A stretch of 64,000 nt of DNA from Amanita rubescens. Taxonomy: Eukaryota > Basidiomycota > Agaricomycetes > Agaricales > Amanitaceae. A model generated the notes under the pieces. It made no database searches and was not told the DNA's origin. It worked only from the letters and a program-made list of their open reading frames with translations. Below are positions 48,040-59,952 of this stretch, one piece after another. The stretch spans positions 62,001 through 126,000 of the forward strand of contig WION01000066.1 of NCBI GenBank assembly GCA_015039365.1, in the 5' to 3' direction. Made by a program: the position numbers and the translations under genes. Positions within the stretch are counted from its first letter, which is position 1; each line of letters opens with the position of its first letter.

Positions 48040-48540
48040 CAATGTTGAAGAACACCGGGTCAGAGTGTCTGTAATTATTACACTTGTTATCCTCGTCACC
48101 TCTTCGTGCTTCTTTCGCTGTAATTTTATCGGATCCCTCTCAACCAGACATAATTACGTTGATGACAAGTGTTTGTTACCCTGCCAAAAGCGTCGGAGGA
48201 AATACTGATGTTCACGCCGAGGCCTGGGGAACCGGAAAAGCTACACGAGAGTCGTGCAGGTATAAGAAAGGCCGTGAAGGTAGGTTTCCAAATACTTATC
48301 AGAATAACAATTCGCACTCGCGAAGGAGGACTGAATTAACTGAGCCATGACTGGAATGCTATGTCAGATAATAAAGGGCCAAATATCATATAGTCCTAGA
48401 TCGAATGCACGGACTTATGTATTCCGTCAACGAGTCCATGATGATGTGGTCTATATTCAAAAATGCCCTATGCATATGCCATTACATACAAAAAATAAAG
48501 TAGTATGAGATGAGTCAATATCCGTATGAAATCTATGAAT
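48040..48540. other. Convergent intergenic region
   Basis: 500 bp between the 3' ends of the F-box gene and terpene synthase 1. The right part is AT-rich, suitable for 3' UTRs. No gene seen. Confidence 0.45.
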
Positions 48541-49663
48541 CTAAGCGCCATTTTGTGCATATAGTAGTTCTAATAGCTTATATCTAGGCGCCGAAAGATG
48601 GAAGCGTAAATATCCAGGCCAACAAGGTGCGAGTGGTCCGCATACGTCGGGGAAATCACGTTCGAGCTGTTTGATTTTCTGGATTGAATCAAGGCAGTCA
48701 TTGACAACGTTCTTGAGTTCCTCCAGTTTAGTGGTCTTGTTTATCTTGGCACGGAGGGAAATGTAGTTTAAGTCTTCGCCCGCCAGTTCTTCCTTGTAGA
48801 AAGACAAAACATCGCTGTAATGCGTGTCAAAGATGGTTTGGGACGCTTAAGGGCAATAATACTCACTTCGTATGTTCCACAAACGCGATCATTGGGGGCA
48901 ATGCCTGAACTCGCTATCAGCGTCGTATCGAGCGAGAGAACGCCGGGCTTACAATCAAGTAGACCTCTGGTGGCACGTGAGATGGGAATGCGAACATGAT
49001 ATGTATCAATGATGTTCCTGTCATTAACCGAATTGACCGGGCGAGCTCAGTGACGTTCGGTAGCTGGGAGTAGATCTGAGTATGCCGAAACTTTGGCTAG
49101 GAAAGTCGAAACTTACTTTTGCATCCTGCAATTGCCGCTCTATGACCAAAGACGTTAGAAAGGTCATGGCGGATTGTCGCATCATGTCTGCCATCACGGG
49201 GTCCCAGTACTTGGGCAGTTCGCGCAGGAGATTTGCGTACGCCTCAAGAAGTGGGTGTTCTTGCTCGACCCCCCGGATTAGACGACTGTTGAATTCGCTG
49301 ATGGGTGCAGGTTTATCGGCGAAATAATCGTCGATGGGCAAGAATAATGCGATGTAGGCGGTCGCGAACGCTCGGATTGTCAAATCCGTTAGGTGAGGAT
49401 ACGAGGCCACAGTTGCGTAGACTGCATTCTTTAGATAAGGGTGGAAATTTTTCATGGTGATAGAGTCATCCAAAGGGTATCCGAGTTGTACAATCATTTC
49501 ACGGGTGGCGACATAAAGTTCTTCGTCGTAATTGACGACATTGACCGGTGCCTTGCATTTTTCGAAAAAGTCGAGGACGACGGCTTTGATTTCGTCTCTG
49601 GAAGTCTGCAAAGGTTGAGTGTTCGAAAGCCGTGTGTTGCAGTCCACTTACTGCGTCAGACAT
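48541..49663 (-). CDS. Terpene synthase 1 (trichodiene-synthase-like class I cyclase)
   Basis: ATG at 49663 opens a 12-nt first exon (MSDA). Introns 49606-49651, 49076-49116, 48905-48952 and 48815-48866 give 936 nt (311 aa), all phases consistent. The Asp-rich metal site is PIDDYFAD (Asp 96, 97, 101) and the NSE triad is complete: NDVLSFYKEE (Asn 221, Asp 222, Ser 225, Glu 229). The NSE Asn codon spans the last intron. Spacing and the phrase NDVLSFYKEELAGE match the trichodiene-synthase clade of fungal sesquiterpene cyclases, which ionise farnesyl diphosphate; the product cannot be predicted. No signal peptide, so cytosolic. It is a paralogue of terpene synthase 2 with matching intron positions. 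A TATA box is at 49712-49719. Confidence 0.93.
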
Positions 49664-49711
49664 GATTGTGTAGGAGTTCTGTTGTGCAGACCAGGTCGAT
49701 AGGATGCTCAG

Positions 49712-49719
49712 TATTTATA
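49712..49719 (-). promoter_or_regulatory. TATA box of terpene synthase 1
   Basis: Minus strand TATAAATA, about 50 nt upstream of the ATG at 49663. Confidence 0.55.
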
Positions 49720-52700
49720 GTGACAGACCGGCTATCTGTTGACGAGTTCTTTTTCACATCGCTTTCTTCGGAGAAACATGCGGTCGGAGATTGAAGCCTC
49801 GTAATGTTCCGTAGTGATCGCATATGACAAGCGCAGCAGAAACTTTCTTACCTCATGTTTCAGCGATTTGACGTAGGTTTTCTCCATGTTGAATGTAGGT
49901 TCGATCTCGATTGGGACGAAATGAATAATCGTGGTAAAGAACGACACTATGCCTATCGTACATCGCCTTCTGATTCCCGCAAGTCATCGGACGTGCCCTT
50001 GACAGAGCATGTGATGTACACTCCCTTCTGCGTGAACAGATTGGACGTTGTGCATACACTGCAGACTAATTTTATGACGTACACAATCGATGATTTGCTT
50101 GTATGGAGATTCCGGCTATACACCGGTTAGCTGTGGCCTCGAAAAGGCTGGAGCATAGAGCGTGGATAGAGCATAGAGTCATAGACCACATCCAAGTACG
50201 CTACGCGGCAAGATTGTTGTTCTGCTGCAGCATAGCCTCCGAAGACAAACTTACTCTTGAAGGATTGTGGGATTGTAACTATTTTCGGATTGCAAATATT
50301 TTTGCCCTTAGGAAATTGGAACACAAGTGGCTGCGACCCATGTCCGATCTGCTGTGTTAAAGACGCGAGGACGACGATCGCGATGTGATGGGTTCGTCAC
50401 GCGCGTCACATGTCACGTAAACGCATCGAGACGAGATCGCAAGATCTTCCGCGCGGTCAGTGGGATTAGAACTTAACTGTACCGTTCTTCAATCTCAACG
50501 GAGTTCCATAACCCGATATCGAAGGTCCGTGAGATGCCAGAGATATCAATAGTAATTCTTGACGATGTTTATTGTTGACAGACAATGTTCTTAAATTCAC
50601 CCGACTGATTGACCCTAGAGCTAGGCAATGCTACCATTTTTCCATTGTTAAATGAAAGGACATGGTGATAAAGTAGCGTGGTCTGAGAGCTCCATTGGTT
50701 GTCAGAACGGCGGACTGCAATTTTCCGCGAAGAATACCTCCGGGGAGGTATCTTAAAGTGAGAATATGCAGAAGTGGACTCCTGACAAGTTTCAGACAGA
50801 CATTTACGAGCGGCGGACGTAATAAATACAATGAACAAGTCCCGTTATCTCGAATGTCGGCTGCGCCGCAGAGGGCGATTGTCACGGCGGAGTCCGGGTG
50901 CAGTTCATTCTCCATCGTGCAGCTCATTTTGGACTGCAGCCGAGTAACGATGCACTGCAAATCAGTACAAGTTCGAGTCAAGCAACATGATACCATACAG
51001 CGGGACTTGGGTATTCCGCTGCGTGCGCCACGAGCCATTCGAAAGGCGAGAAAGACAGGGAGGAGCTCGAGGTAGCAGGAGTTATTGCAGTGATGGCTAG
51101 CTGCGAAAAAGAGGTGGGCGTTTTGAGAGGACGTGATCGCGCACCTTTTTTATTTTGGGCATTCTCGGAGGCGGACAGTAAGCATTTGAAGGGTTCTGCG
51201 CGAGCTATGACTGCCGTCAAAGGAAGAGTTCGAGGCTCGAGCTAGCAGAGAACGCCATTATTTAGTATTATTTGTGACATGTTGAACTTTCCAACCCTAA
51301 ACTCCGCCATCGCGACTCAACCTCTTCTATCGTCCATCAATGCATCACCAGTGCTACGATTCGCTCCCGCGAATGCTATTCAGCATCTCAACTTCAACAT
51401 GTATGGTTTATATGCTCCTGAGCTAACTGTCAGTACCTCCGAGAATTCCCAAAATAAAATGGTGCGCGATCACGTCCTCTCGAGACGGCCACCTGATGCT
51501 TATTCGGCTGTTTTTTTTGTGGCTAGCTGTCGACCCGATCCCATGCCGAAACGTTAAGGTATATGGCTCCCTCACTGCAATAACTCCTGCTAACGTCACC
51601 CAGTTCAATTTATGTCGGCCTGAGCTTGTTAACTACCACCTAATACGGAACACACTCACGCGATGCACCCAATGCCGTGTGTCGGTCGTAGGAAACCGCT
51701 CGATATCAGCAACACCTGTTTATTACTATTGTACTAATACTAGCATAAGTAATAGAAATTTTATGACTGTTACCGATAATTGCCGGTCTGATAATTGCCT
51801 GGAAATTTCCCGGTAAGGAAATCGAGGGGGAAAGAAATCGCGTTTCTCGGTAATTTCTGGTATTTATCTCTATTTACCTCCGATTTCCCAAACTGGGTTT
51901 TTCCCGATGCGCCCGCCGGCCGGCCGATGCTGTTGGGGGTACGAATGACCTTTCGTTGTTGGGAAAAGGAGGGTGTTAAGATAGTATCGCCCCACACCAT
52001 TAATATCGGGGGCTGGGGCCATCTCTTGATGGCTTACTAGTTCATGAGAAAGCAGGAAAAGGAGAAGCCGGCCAATGGAAGCGTCCGGGAATAAGGTCGT
52101 ACGCAGATTCGATGTCAAGGCCGGAGAGTGGACCTGCAAGAATATCCAAAGCGAGTTGGCCTGAGATTCAGAAACGCGTGAGTCAGAAACTGCAGTCAGT
52201 GGCTGTGTTCGAAACGCGTGAGACCCGTTGTTATCCTGAGCTGAACTAGTAGTACCTCGTATATTATTCTACTGTTCGTACTCGATGACGAACGGAGATG
52301 TAACTATCGCTGACCCATTCTTGCAGCCTCGTCTTATCCCGCTGATAAGTGTTGTTGGTTTCCTCTCCTCTTGAATGGCCCACTTCAGTCGGTTACTTCT
52401 CTGAGACTCGTCCGCCATCTCTGGTTTCGCATGACAGGAAATAGGTCTAGGCATGTGCTGTGCTTTCGTTCTGTCACGGCTTCGTTTAGGTGCATCATTT
52501 CAATTTTGTCGAGGTTCTTATAAGAACGTGAGCCTATCTTTCCCTTCGTTTTCGCTGTTATCCTCAATCACTTTTTTTCGCCATACCATTTCCCGGTTAA
52601 GCAAGATAGGGCAAAACATGAGACGGGCCACTCGCGTCCTGGTCTGAGCTAACACTGCAGACTGCCAACGAGACGACGTTCACCGACACTAGCTCGCTGC

Positions 52701-53941
52701 GGCTCATGGATCTGGCATTGCCTTTCGAAAAGCCCGGAGTGCACGCAGCGCTGAGCTCTTGGCTTGGCCGTTCACTACCTGGAAGCTCTCAATCGAGGTC
52801 ACGTCGCGCGAACGCATACTAGCACATCGCTTTAAGCCGATGTTGCCAACTGCTCATGCTGTCCTCTTCGCTTTTCTGCGCGTCGCTTGATGACGACGTC
52901 AGTCCTATGCTCATGTCCACCTCCACATATGTATTCCTCAACTAAGATTTTTCGCTCGTCTTCCTCTCCCGACATGCCACTGACTACTTTTACCCCCCCA
53001 GCTTACCCCACTATTATCCTTGCATCCCTTAGGAATATGAACAGCGCCCGACTCTGAACATGTTCCAGAAGTTACCCGAGACCATGGGTAATATGACGTC
53101 TAATGACAAGTGCGTATCTTCTTTTCTAACCTGTCCCAGACTCTGATCTTGGACAGTAGGGATGGGAGGAGAGTTGGGGCATGTGACAAGTTGCGGTGTA
53201 TATTAACCTGTTAGTCATGTGCGGCTTTCATCTCCGAGGAGTCACTTTTTCCACGTTTGTTAAAAATGGTATGGTATAGATTTCTGCGAGCAGGCCATCA
53301 GATATCACGTACGTGGACAGGTAGAATAGACACTATTACGAGTCTGGTAACGAAGTGGAGCTAAGCATCTGTCATATGCTCTCAAAACATTCCCAACGGA
53401 CACGTACCGCAACAACCGTGGTAAGATTCATACAATGTATGTTCACTATTCAAGTATAACAGTTATGTCCCAATGATGGCTTCGCTGACAGGTTTGGCCG
53501 CAGGCTAGGGGAGCAACTGATTGGAGAAGGAGATGTCAAGGCAGGTAGCAGTTCAAGACGCTCAAGCAGATCCTTGCTAGCGTTCCATCGTCAACGTGGA
53601 TTCTCTAGTGGATAAGGAAAGCGCAGTCCAACTTGATTTTTCAAATCATTTGGAGATTCTGGGAGTTGCGCTCTCGCCCTCGGATTACAGTAGAAAGAGG
53701 GATGCCATGCCTACTACCGTCCCATATAACTGGTAATAATAATACATGTCAACGGTTGTACTACTTCATGAGCGTTAACCTTTGGGCATCGCTGAGTAGC
53801 AAATGAACTGGTCCCCAACTGGTCTTTCAATCGCCAAATAAAAAATGCATTGAGTAAGAGTTACAATCACACATGCTAGCGTATAATGATAAATGTAAGA
53901 TCCCCATAAAAATACAATTGTGGTAGTTTCAGAACGCGATT
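49720..53941. other. Intergenic interval between the terpene synthases
   Basis: About 4.2 kb with no supported gene; frames are short and domain-free. It contains the foldback element at 51073-51592 and unexplained TE-like sequence at 51770-52140, where GGAAATTTCCCGG and TTCTCGGTAATTTC-type motifs repeat. It separates two paralogous terpene synthases. Confidence 0.5.
51073..51592. repeat. Foldback (inverted-repeat) element
   Basis: The outer arms are perfect over at least 20 nt (TAGCAGGAGTTATTGCAGTG at 51073 and its reverse complement ending at 51592). Inner arms also pair: GAGGACGTGATCGCGCACC near 51128 with its complement near 51461-51480, and TTATTTTGGGCATTCTCGGAG with its complement near 51438-51458. 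The middle is unique. No clear target-site duplication and no transposase frame, so it could be a MITE-like or hairpin element. Confidence 0.75.
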
Positions 53942-55077
53942 TTAATATATATCCTCCGAGTCCGAGTCCAACAGTACCAGAAGCCGGTGTCCGAGGAGCG
54001 TAAGGTGGTGACGGAAATAGCAAGACAAGTTGGCTAGTTGAGGCCTATACACGGATGGATATTTTGTAGAAAGCTTTTCGAGGTCTCTATATACATCGAC
54101 GGCATCGTTGACCATCTTTTTTAATGCGTCCAGTTGACAGGTGTTCGTCCTGGAACACAGGGAGCTGTAGCTGGGGGTCTCTCCCGACAACTCTTCTTTA
54201 TAAAACGATAGGACGTCACTGTAGGCGAATTAGATGAGGTCAACAGGGTGTTGCGAGAGTAGTCTTACTCGGCGATGTTGATAAACCGGTATATCGGAGA
54301 GAAGCCCTATTAATTTACCGTCAATTCTGTGGCCAACGAGACTTCGTGGACGGTACTTACTGCCATAAACATTTCTGGGGATGTGTCTGGAGAAAACATC
54401 CAAAGACAGCATAACGTGGATATACCCGACATATCCCGGAGGGACCGCGCCAGTTGTGAACCGTTACAAGGGGGCAACTATCGGACGCCGTTGAGTCGGG
54501 CAGCAAAGCGGTCTCCCGGCGAGGAACTCACCTCTGCATCTTTCATCGCGTGCTCCAGGGCTATGGACTTTATAAACGTCATCGAGCTCTGCAGCAGCAT
54601 ATCTGCCATGACAGGATCCCAATGCTCATGGAACAAACGCAAAAGACGTGCGAACGTTTCTAGTTCTGGGTATTCTTGGGGAATGCCTTGAGCGAAACGA
54701 TAGTTGAATTCGCTGATAGGGCCAGGTTTATCCACGAAGGCGTCATCGATGAGTGTTGTCAGACCAGCGTAGACAGAGATAAAGACTCGAGTGGCCTGAT
54801 CTGTGACATGTGGATATATCCCGACGGTTATCATAGGCCCAAGCTTCAGGTATCGTTTAGCTGCTTTCAACGTGGCTGGGTCGTCCAATGGATATCCAAG
54901 CTGCTTGATCTTTTCGCATGAAGCGGTGAATAATTCCTTGTCAAAGTCTACGCGCTTCGTGTTTTTGCGAAAAAAGCAGGTAACCGTAACCGCATCCTTT
55001 CTGGCGACCTGTCAGAGAACTTTATTAAGTCATTGGCGCTATGAAGCTTAATCAATGGGTCTTACAGCGTTTGTCAT
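53942..55077 (-). CDS. Terpene synthase 2 (trichodiene-synthase-like class I cyclase)
   Basis: ATG at 55077 opens a 12-nt first exon (MTNA). Introns 55009-55065, 54478-54531, 54307-54360 and 54219-54268 give 921 nt (306 aa). The Asp-rich site is LIDDAFVD (Asp 92, 93, 97). The second metal site is DDVLSFYKEE (Asp 215, Asp 216, Ser 219, Glu 223), with Asp replacing the usual Asn of the NSE triad; Asp at this place is tolerated in other terpene synthases. The gene has the same exon layout as terpene synthase 1, so both descend from one duplication, but the proteins are well diverged. Probably a sesquiterpene cyclase using farnesyl diphosphate. It lies 1.9 kb from P450 D. Confidence 0.92.
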
Positions 55078-55129
55078 ATCGTGTTGTAGTTGCCGAGGAG
55101 GATGGTGACCTACGAACCTCTGACTCAAC

Positions 55130-55136
55130 TTATATA
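55130..55136 (-). promoter_or_regulatory. TATA box of terpene synthase 2
   Basis: Minus strand TATATAA, about 55 nt upstream of the ATG at 55077, similar in placement to terpene synthase 1. Confidence 0.5.
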
Positions 55137-55139
55137 ACA

Positions 55140-56789
55140 ATCTTCTGCTTGGCAGCCCGTATTCGGCTTCCTCAGTTACCGGCTTAACCACGGCCGAGAT
55201 TATTCTCGTACTTCCCTAGCAAAAGTTGGTTAGCTCGAGAAGGACTACTCGGGTTGTTATCGGCCGCTGAACACAGTTCTTGTACAGCTTGGCCGATCAA
55301 GTTCGCTTAGAGACCGCTCCTGAGCCTCATGTAGCCTTGTGAGATAAAGAATTTGATAGGAGTCCGCTTAGACCCAGTTCCGAATAGCCGGTTATGGACG
55401 TCCATCATTGGATACCATAGCGGACGCTGGACAGCATTCTCAATGGCTTACGGTCTTGACGCTTTGCTGGATGGACTTTAAGCTGAACCTGACAGTACTT
55501 CATCGTATGCCATTATTCCTTGATAGTTCGGAATCGAAGTGACACGTAGCGTAAAGTTCGTAACATCTGAAGCGACATTATTCGGATGCCTATTTTCAGG
55601 CATCATTGCTGAAAATAACGTGTCCCACGCGGGGATCGCGCTAAGATTACTGAGTTGAGTTGCCGCTGTATCTTATCCACCTACGAGATTCCCGCGGAAA
55701 ACGAGGTGACCTAGCCGGAGCCTCTCGTCGGTCAAGGCAAAAGCGCGAAGGAATGCTAAAATGGCAGTTGCATCGCCGCGACTTTCTGAATCTTACCACG
55801 TTTGTCATGTTGCATATTGCGGGGAAAACACCTCTTATAATAGCTATGACAGTGTCATCAATGACGAAGCGTTGTAGAGGTGCCTACGTACATTCTGCTC
55901 GTGTCGATCTTGCAAAGAGTCAAAGACTCGGCACTCTGGCAGAGCCGCCGCGAGCACGTGTTGGTACAAACAAGTCCACACATCGGTGCATACTCCGACT
56001 CGTCGTTCTTCTAGTTCTACGCTCACTTATGCTTTGCTATGCTTTTTTTTCATTTTTAACCTAAAAGGAGAGGTTTAACATGTTTTCTCGACCTGCTCGT
56101 TGATTTGATTTCAAACGGTCCATTATATTCAGATTCAGAATACAAGTCGTCTCGAATAGCGACGTTAGGTCACCTATTATTACTACACCTTGTTCAAAAG
56201 TGAGGATATATCCTCCGACAAGGTAAACCATGATTGAGAGTCTATGCAGAAATCATTAGCGCATGGTATCCGACATGTGCAAAATTGAAGTACATGAAAG
56301 ATCTATAATTGTGTTGACTTCAAAGCATCGAAGGCACGTTGCCAATGCATAGCGCGACGAGTCGCGGCCACGTATTTCCTTTCGACAAACAAGTGCACAC
56401 CGTAGCCCGTACTATTCTTAGTTCTACGCGCACTTCCGGTTTACTAGGTTTTTTTTTCATCTAAAAGGAGAGGTTCATCAATTTAACACCAAGGCTACTA
56501 CGGCCTTAATCTCACTGTACGGACTGGCGATGATATATCGTGTTCGGGCTCAATGATCGTACCGCTACTTGCAATTGAATCTCACACACATCGTGACGGG
56601 GCGGCCTCAACTACTTACTGGCGAGATATCATACTAATATCCGACGCACTGTGAAAGTTTCGCACATGTTCCAAGCATGCTTTGTGCATCAATCCTCAGG
56701 CTGCAAAGCTTTTGCCCCTGTACTTGACGCAATTTATAACATTAATCTGACCCCAAGATTGACAGCTGTCGTGAGCGAACGACACCCTC
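55140..56789. other. Intergenic interval with a short direct repeat
   Basis: No supported gene. A 134-codon frame at 55660-56064 is probably chance. The sequence near 56011-56077 recurs at 56417-56477 (TAGTTCTACGC, then a T-run, CTAAAAGGAGAGGTT), so part of the interval is an old tandem duplication of about 400 bp. Confidence 0.5.
56011..56477. repeat. Direct repeat pair about 406 bp apart
   Basis: Copies 56011-56077 and 56417-56477 share TAGTTCTACGC(T/G)CACTT, a run of eight or nine T, and CTAAAAGGAGAGGTT. No coding content. Confidence 0.65.
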
Positions 56790-56940
56790 AAGGAACCGGG
56801 AATTGCAGCAGTGAAATCAATCATGCAGTCTCAGTTACTCTTTAGCTGGGGCGAACAGGCTCTAACTTTTATGCCTGAAAAGTCATCCCAGGATTTATCA
56901 TTGATACCTGGGCAGAAAACGAGATTACGTCCTCCAACTA

Positions 56941-59020
56941 TCATATCCGCTTACGGAACATCACTTCTGCCTTAGGATCAGGGGTCGACATATCACCAAA
57001 CCACACCTCGGATGGGCGTCCACCATCATTGGCCATCTTCACATCGTAGTTTAGCAAAACATATGCAAGCATCGTCTTGATCTCGTTTACTGCGAAAAAC
57101 CTGCCAGGACTAGAATTGGGAACATATCAGAACCTGTTTCTGTTTCGAAGAAAGACACCAAGTACCATGCATGCCGCCCCTGTCCAAATGTTTGAAATCC
57201 GGTAGTAGGAGTCACCATTGAGTGTTTTGTGCTTTCACCTTCTTTCTCGCGCATCTTGGAGAACCTAAACCCGTCGAAAACCTCGGGGTCGGAATAATAT
57301 TCCTAAGCAAAGACCTATATAAGAGATGGAATGACCAAGGATTGGTTACGAACCGAATCATGATGCACGCAATCATGTGGAATGGCGATCGTAAAGCCGG
57401 CAGGGACCGTTACCCCGTTTGAAAATGTAAAGTCCTTCATAACTTTACGCCGCACGCTGACTTTAGAATCAAAGTGAGAAAATTTGAGAATACTCGAGAT
57501 GAAACGCGGAGCATACAGAGTCCCGATGAGAGTCTCTGTGACTCTTTCAAGAAACTATCCAATTTCCTGAGTTTCCCAATGGCCGATTTGGTCCAACCTT
57601 CTTCATTTATCACAGCCTCGACTTCTTCGCGCATGGGTTGTAAGTATTCCGGACGTGTGGCTAAATTGAATAGCACGTTTGTGAATGCCTAAAACCATGC
57701 TTCAGTTACACTGTCAGGATAAGCAATTGCGTTTGCGTACCATTGTCGTGGTGTGGATGCTAACAAAGTTCGTAAGCAACATGCGAGTAGCTAAGCTCTT
57801 TATATCGCGTCGGCGAGGGTTATCTTTTGCGACTTCCAGAAACCAGCTTATAGCGTCGTTCTATAAGAAACATTAAGTTTTCAACGCAAAACATCAAGTT
57901 TTTACTAACTGGTTTATCGGGCCAATCGTCTCCGTTTTGCGCTTCCTGTTCAATGCGTTCTCTAATCAAAGGTCCCAGGTGTTTCACTCCGCGTTTGATT
58001 CCGTTAGGTACTTTCCTCAAGAAATGGACGAAGAAACTGCGATATAATTGTCATATAGGTTTACACGCAATCATGCAGCAACTTACTGTCTGAGAGAGGT
58101 TGGGAAGAAGTTGAGAATGATACCTGACAGGAAGACGTCAATCGTAAATCCCTCGTTTAACGATATGTAATCCGGATCACGACCTTCTAAACGTTAAAGA
58201 GATGTAGGCCGATAGCAGGCGTGACACTCACATAAAGGTAGTCCGACGAGCATCCTATTGACACTCCTACAAACGATGCTTAAAACAGCATCGCGTACAT
58301 TGACCGTTGTCCATTCTGATCCTAATCAACGAATATTCTCTCCAAGAGAATCATCAATACATACCATTTCCCTCTGTGGGAATAAATTGCGAAAAGGCGA
58401 CCGCGATCTCGTCCTGGATATCTGAAAACCGAGCTGCGATGTTTCTCGTGAGTTGATTCTTCACAACATCGGCGTGAAAATCGTCATCGTGCATTTCATG
58501 GTCAAACAGAATATCAGTATGGAGAAACTTGTGCAATATGGGTAAGTCAAAGGCGAATTGTAAGAAAATGCAACCTGAGTCACCTCTGCAGCCGCGTCTT
58601 TGAGCGAGAGTTGATCGTCGGGTGCCCGTCGTATGTCGTCGATTAATTGCCGACTAGTGACGACAACGATCCATTGCGTCAGCATTGGGACCTTGAAGAC
58701 AGAACCACGGTACTGTCATGGCAACTGTAAATCCAGAAAGCGGTGCATTACGTCCCACCACACGTACTTTGTTGTAACCCTCTTCCACGATATCCCTGCC
58801 ATGTTTAAGGAATCGCAGAGCGCCGATGTACGAAGTCAAGAAACCGGAGGGGCCTATTGTCGGTATAGCGCTCAACTGTAAATCGAATTCAGTCGTATTG
58901 GCCACGATATTCAATTAATCAAGCGCGCGCCTTTCGATATTTGGAAAATGCCTGCCATATGAGCGAAACGCAGTAACAAGATGCAATAACTGCGAGTCCT
59001 GTGATAGTCTTCGAATCCAT
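56941..59020 (-). CDS. Cytochrome P450 D
   Basis: ATG at 59020 (MDSKTITGLAVIASC), stop at 56941; same exon layout as C. Exons join in frame (LSAIPTIGPSGFLTSYIGAL, DDIRRAPDDQLSLKDAAAE, GLPLC then RDPDYISL, NFVSIHTTTM, ESQR, FGQGRHACPGRFF). The first splice donor differs from C: AAG|GCGCGC instead of AAG|GTGCGT, so exon 1 can be joined only with a GC donor, which may lower or abolish production of the anchored form. Otherwise it looks intact. It lies 1.9 kb from terpene synthase 2 on the same strand, the closest P450-terpene synthase pair here. Confidence 0.87.
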
Positions 59021-59309
59021 GAATGCAGGAAGCAAGCCTGGGACGTGCTGTTTTATGTAGGGTGTGACATCTCATCGGTATACCGTGATCAACTTTGACT
59101 AAAAATGGACTTGACATACATCTCGGCTGTTTACGACGGCGCCCGGGAGCGGGCCGTCTTCAAATGATGGCTGCCATCGAAATCGTTTTACATTCGTTCA
59201 ACGTTGCACCGCATGCCTCTGATGGAAAGGAATCACGATAGCCGCATTTATATATACAACACGACCGAGATTACCCACATGTAGCAGCATGGCCTTTCAA
59301 GTGATAATG

Positions 59310-59485
59310 ATGGGCGCGAAGAACATTACTGCATTGGCGTAGATTGTATCCCTTCATTTGTTTGGAAAGCAGTCGTCAGGTGTGTAACGAGTACTTATCA
59401 AACGCAACGTGGTCTGAATCAGACTTGGAATCACAGTTGAGCGCTATTCCAGCAATTGGGCCGTCGCATACAGCCTATGGAAGAC
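59310..59485 (+). pseudogene. P450 N-terminal relic on the plus strand (block D)
   Basis: ATG at 59310 reads MGAKNITALA then a stop; after a frame change FVWKAVVR precedes a GTGTGT donor, and LSAIPAIGPS follows the acceptor CACAG. Two exons of a P450 N-terminus, broken. It is the counterpart of 45571-45715. Confidence 0.7.
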
Positions 59486-59760
59486 GTACGTAAGATCACA
59501 TCCTTACGCTCTCATGGCCTTCCTATGCCATTTCCCGGCCATGCTTATAAAACCGAAGAGCGCCGATATACGGAGTCAAAATGCCGGAGGGACCTATTGT
59601 CGGAAGATACCGCTCAACTGTAACTGATTCGATACGCGTACCTTCTGCTTGGCAATCGTTTTATAAATGGCGGGAAGACAGTAAACGAATGCAATCACTC
59701 CAAATGCAGCGAAAATCCTCCCGTCCTTGGTGACTTGGTCCGAGAGAGTAATTTGCGAAG
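59486..59760 (-). pseudogene. P450 N-terminal relic on the minus strand (block D)
   Basis: Exon 1 is recognisable as a membrane anchor (FAAFGVIAFVYCLPAIYKTIAKQK); a GTACGCGT donor and short intron follow, then LSGI, a 2-nt insertion, PTIGPSGILTPYIGALRF and YKHGREMA before stops. It is related to P450 N-termini and closest in pattern to B. The equivalent exon 1 is missing in block C. Confidence 0.75.
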
Positions 59761-59929
59761 GAAGCAACGATCGGCGCTCCTCGCTGCGACGGTGCGAGAA
59801 CACTACTAGGAGGCAAAAGGCTCTGCAGCGATGTGCACTCTCGTTGAACTTAGTGTTACTAATCTTTAAACTCGTTATTCTGTCAATCAGATGAGCGAAA
59901 GCGGTTACGATACAATACAAGGGTATTCG

Positions 59930-59946
59930 TTAGTTAGTTAGTTAGT
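59930..59946. repeat. GTTA tetranucleotide microsatellite
   Basis: Four tandem TTAG/GTTA units just 3' of the stop of the 59953-61179 gene. Confidence 0.7.
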
Positions 59947-59952
59947 AAAACC

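Larger units (their letters stand above)
56790..59612 (-). repeat. Segmental duplication, copy 2 (P450 D block)
   Basis: Direct-orientation copy of 43020-45842. It covers P450 D, its upstream region and the convergent pair of N-terminal P450 relics. Identity is about 90-95% by eye with scattered small indels, such as an extra GTGTAACGAGTACTTA near 59382. Confidence 0.88.

Noticed and set aside
55660..56064. 134-codon plus-strand frame
   Set aside because: Basic, low-information sequence overlapping a direct repeat; no coding support.
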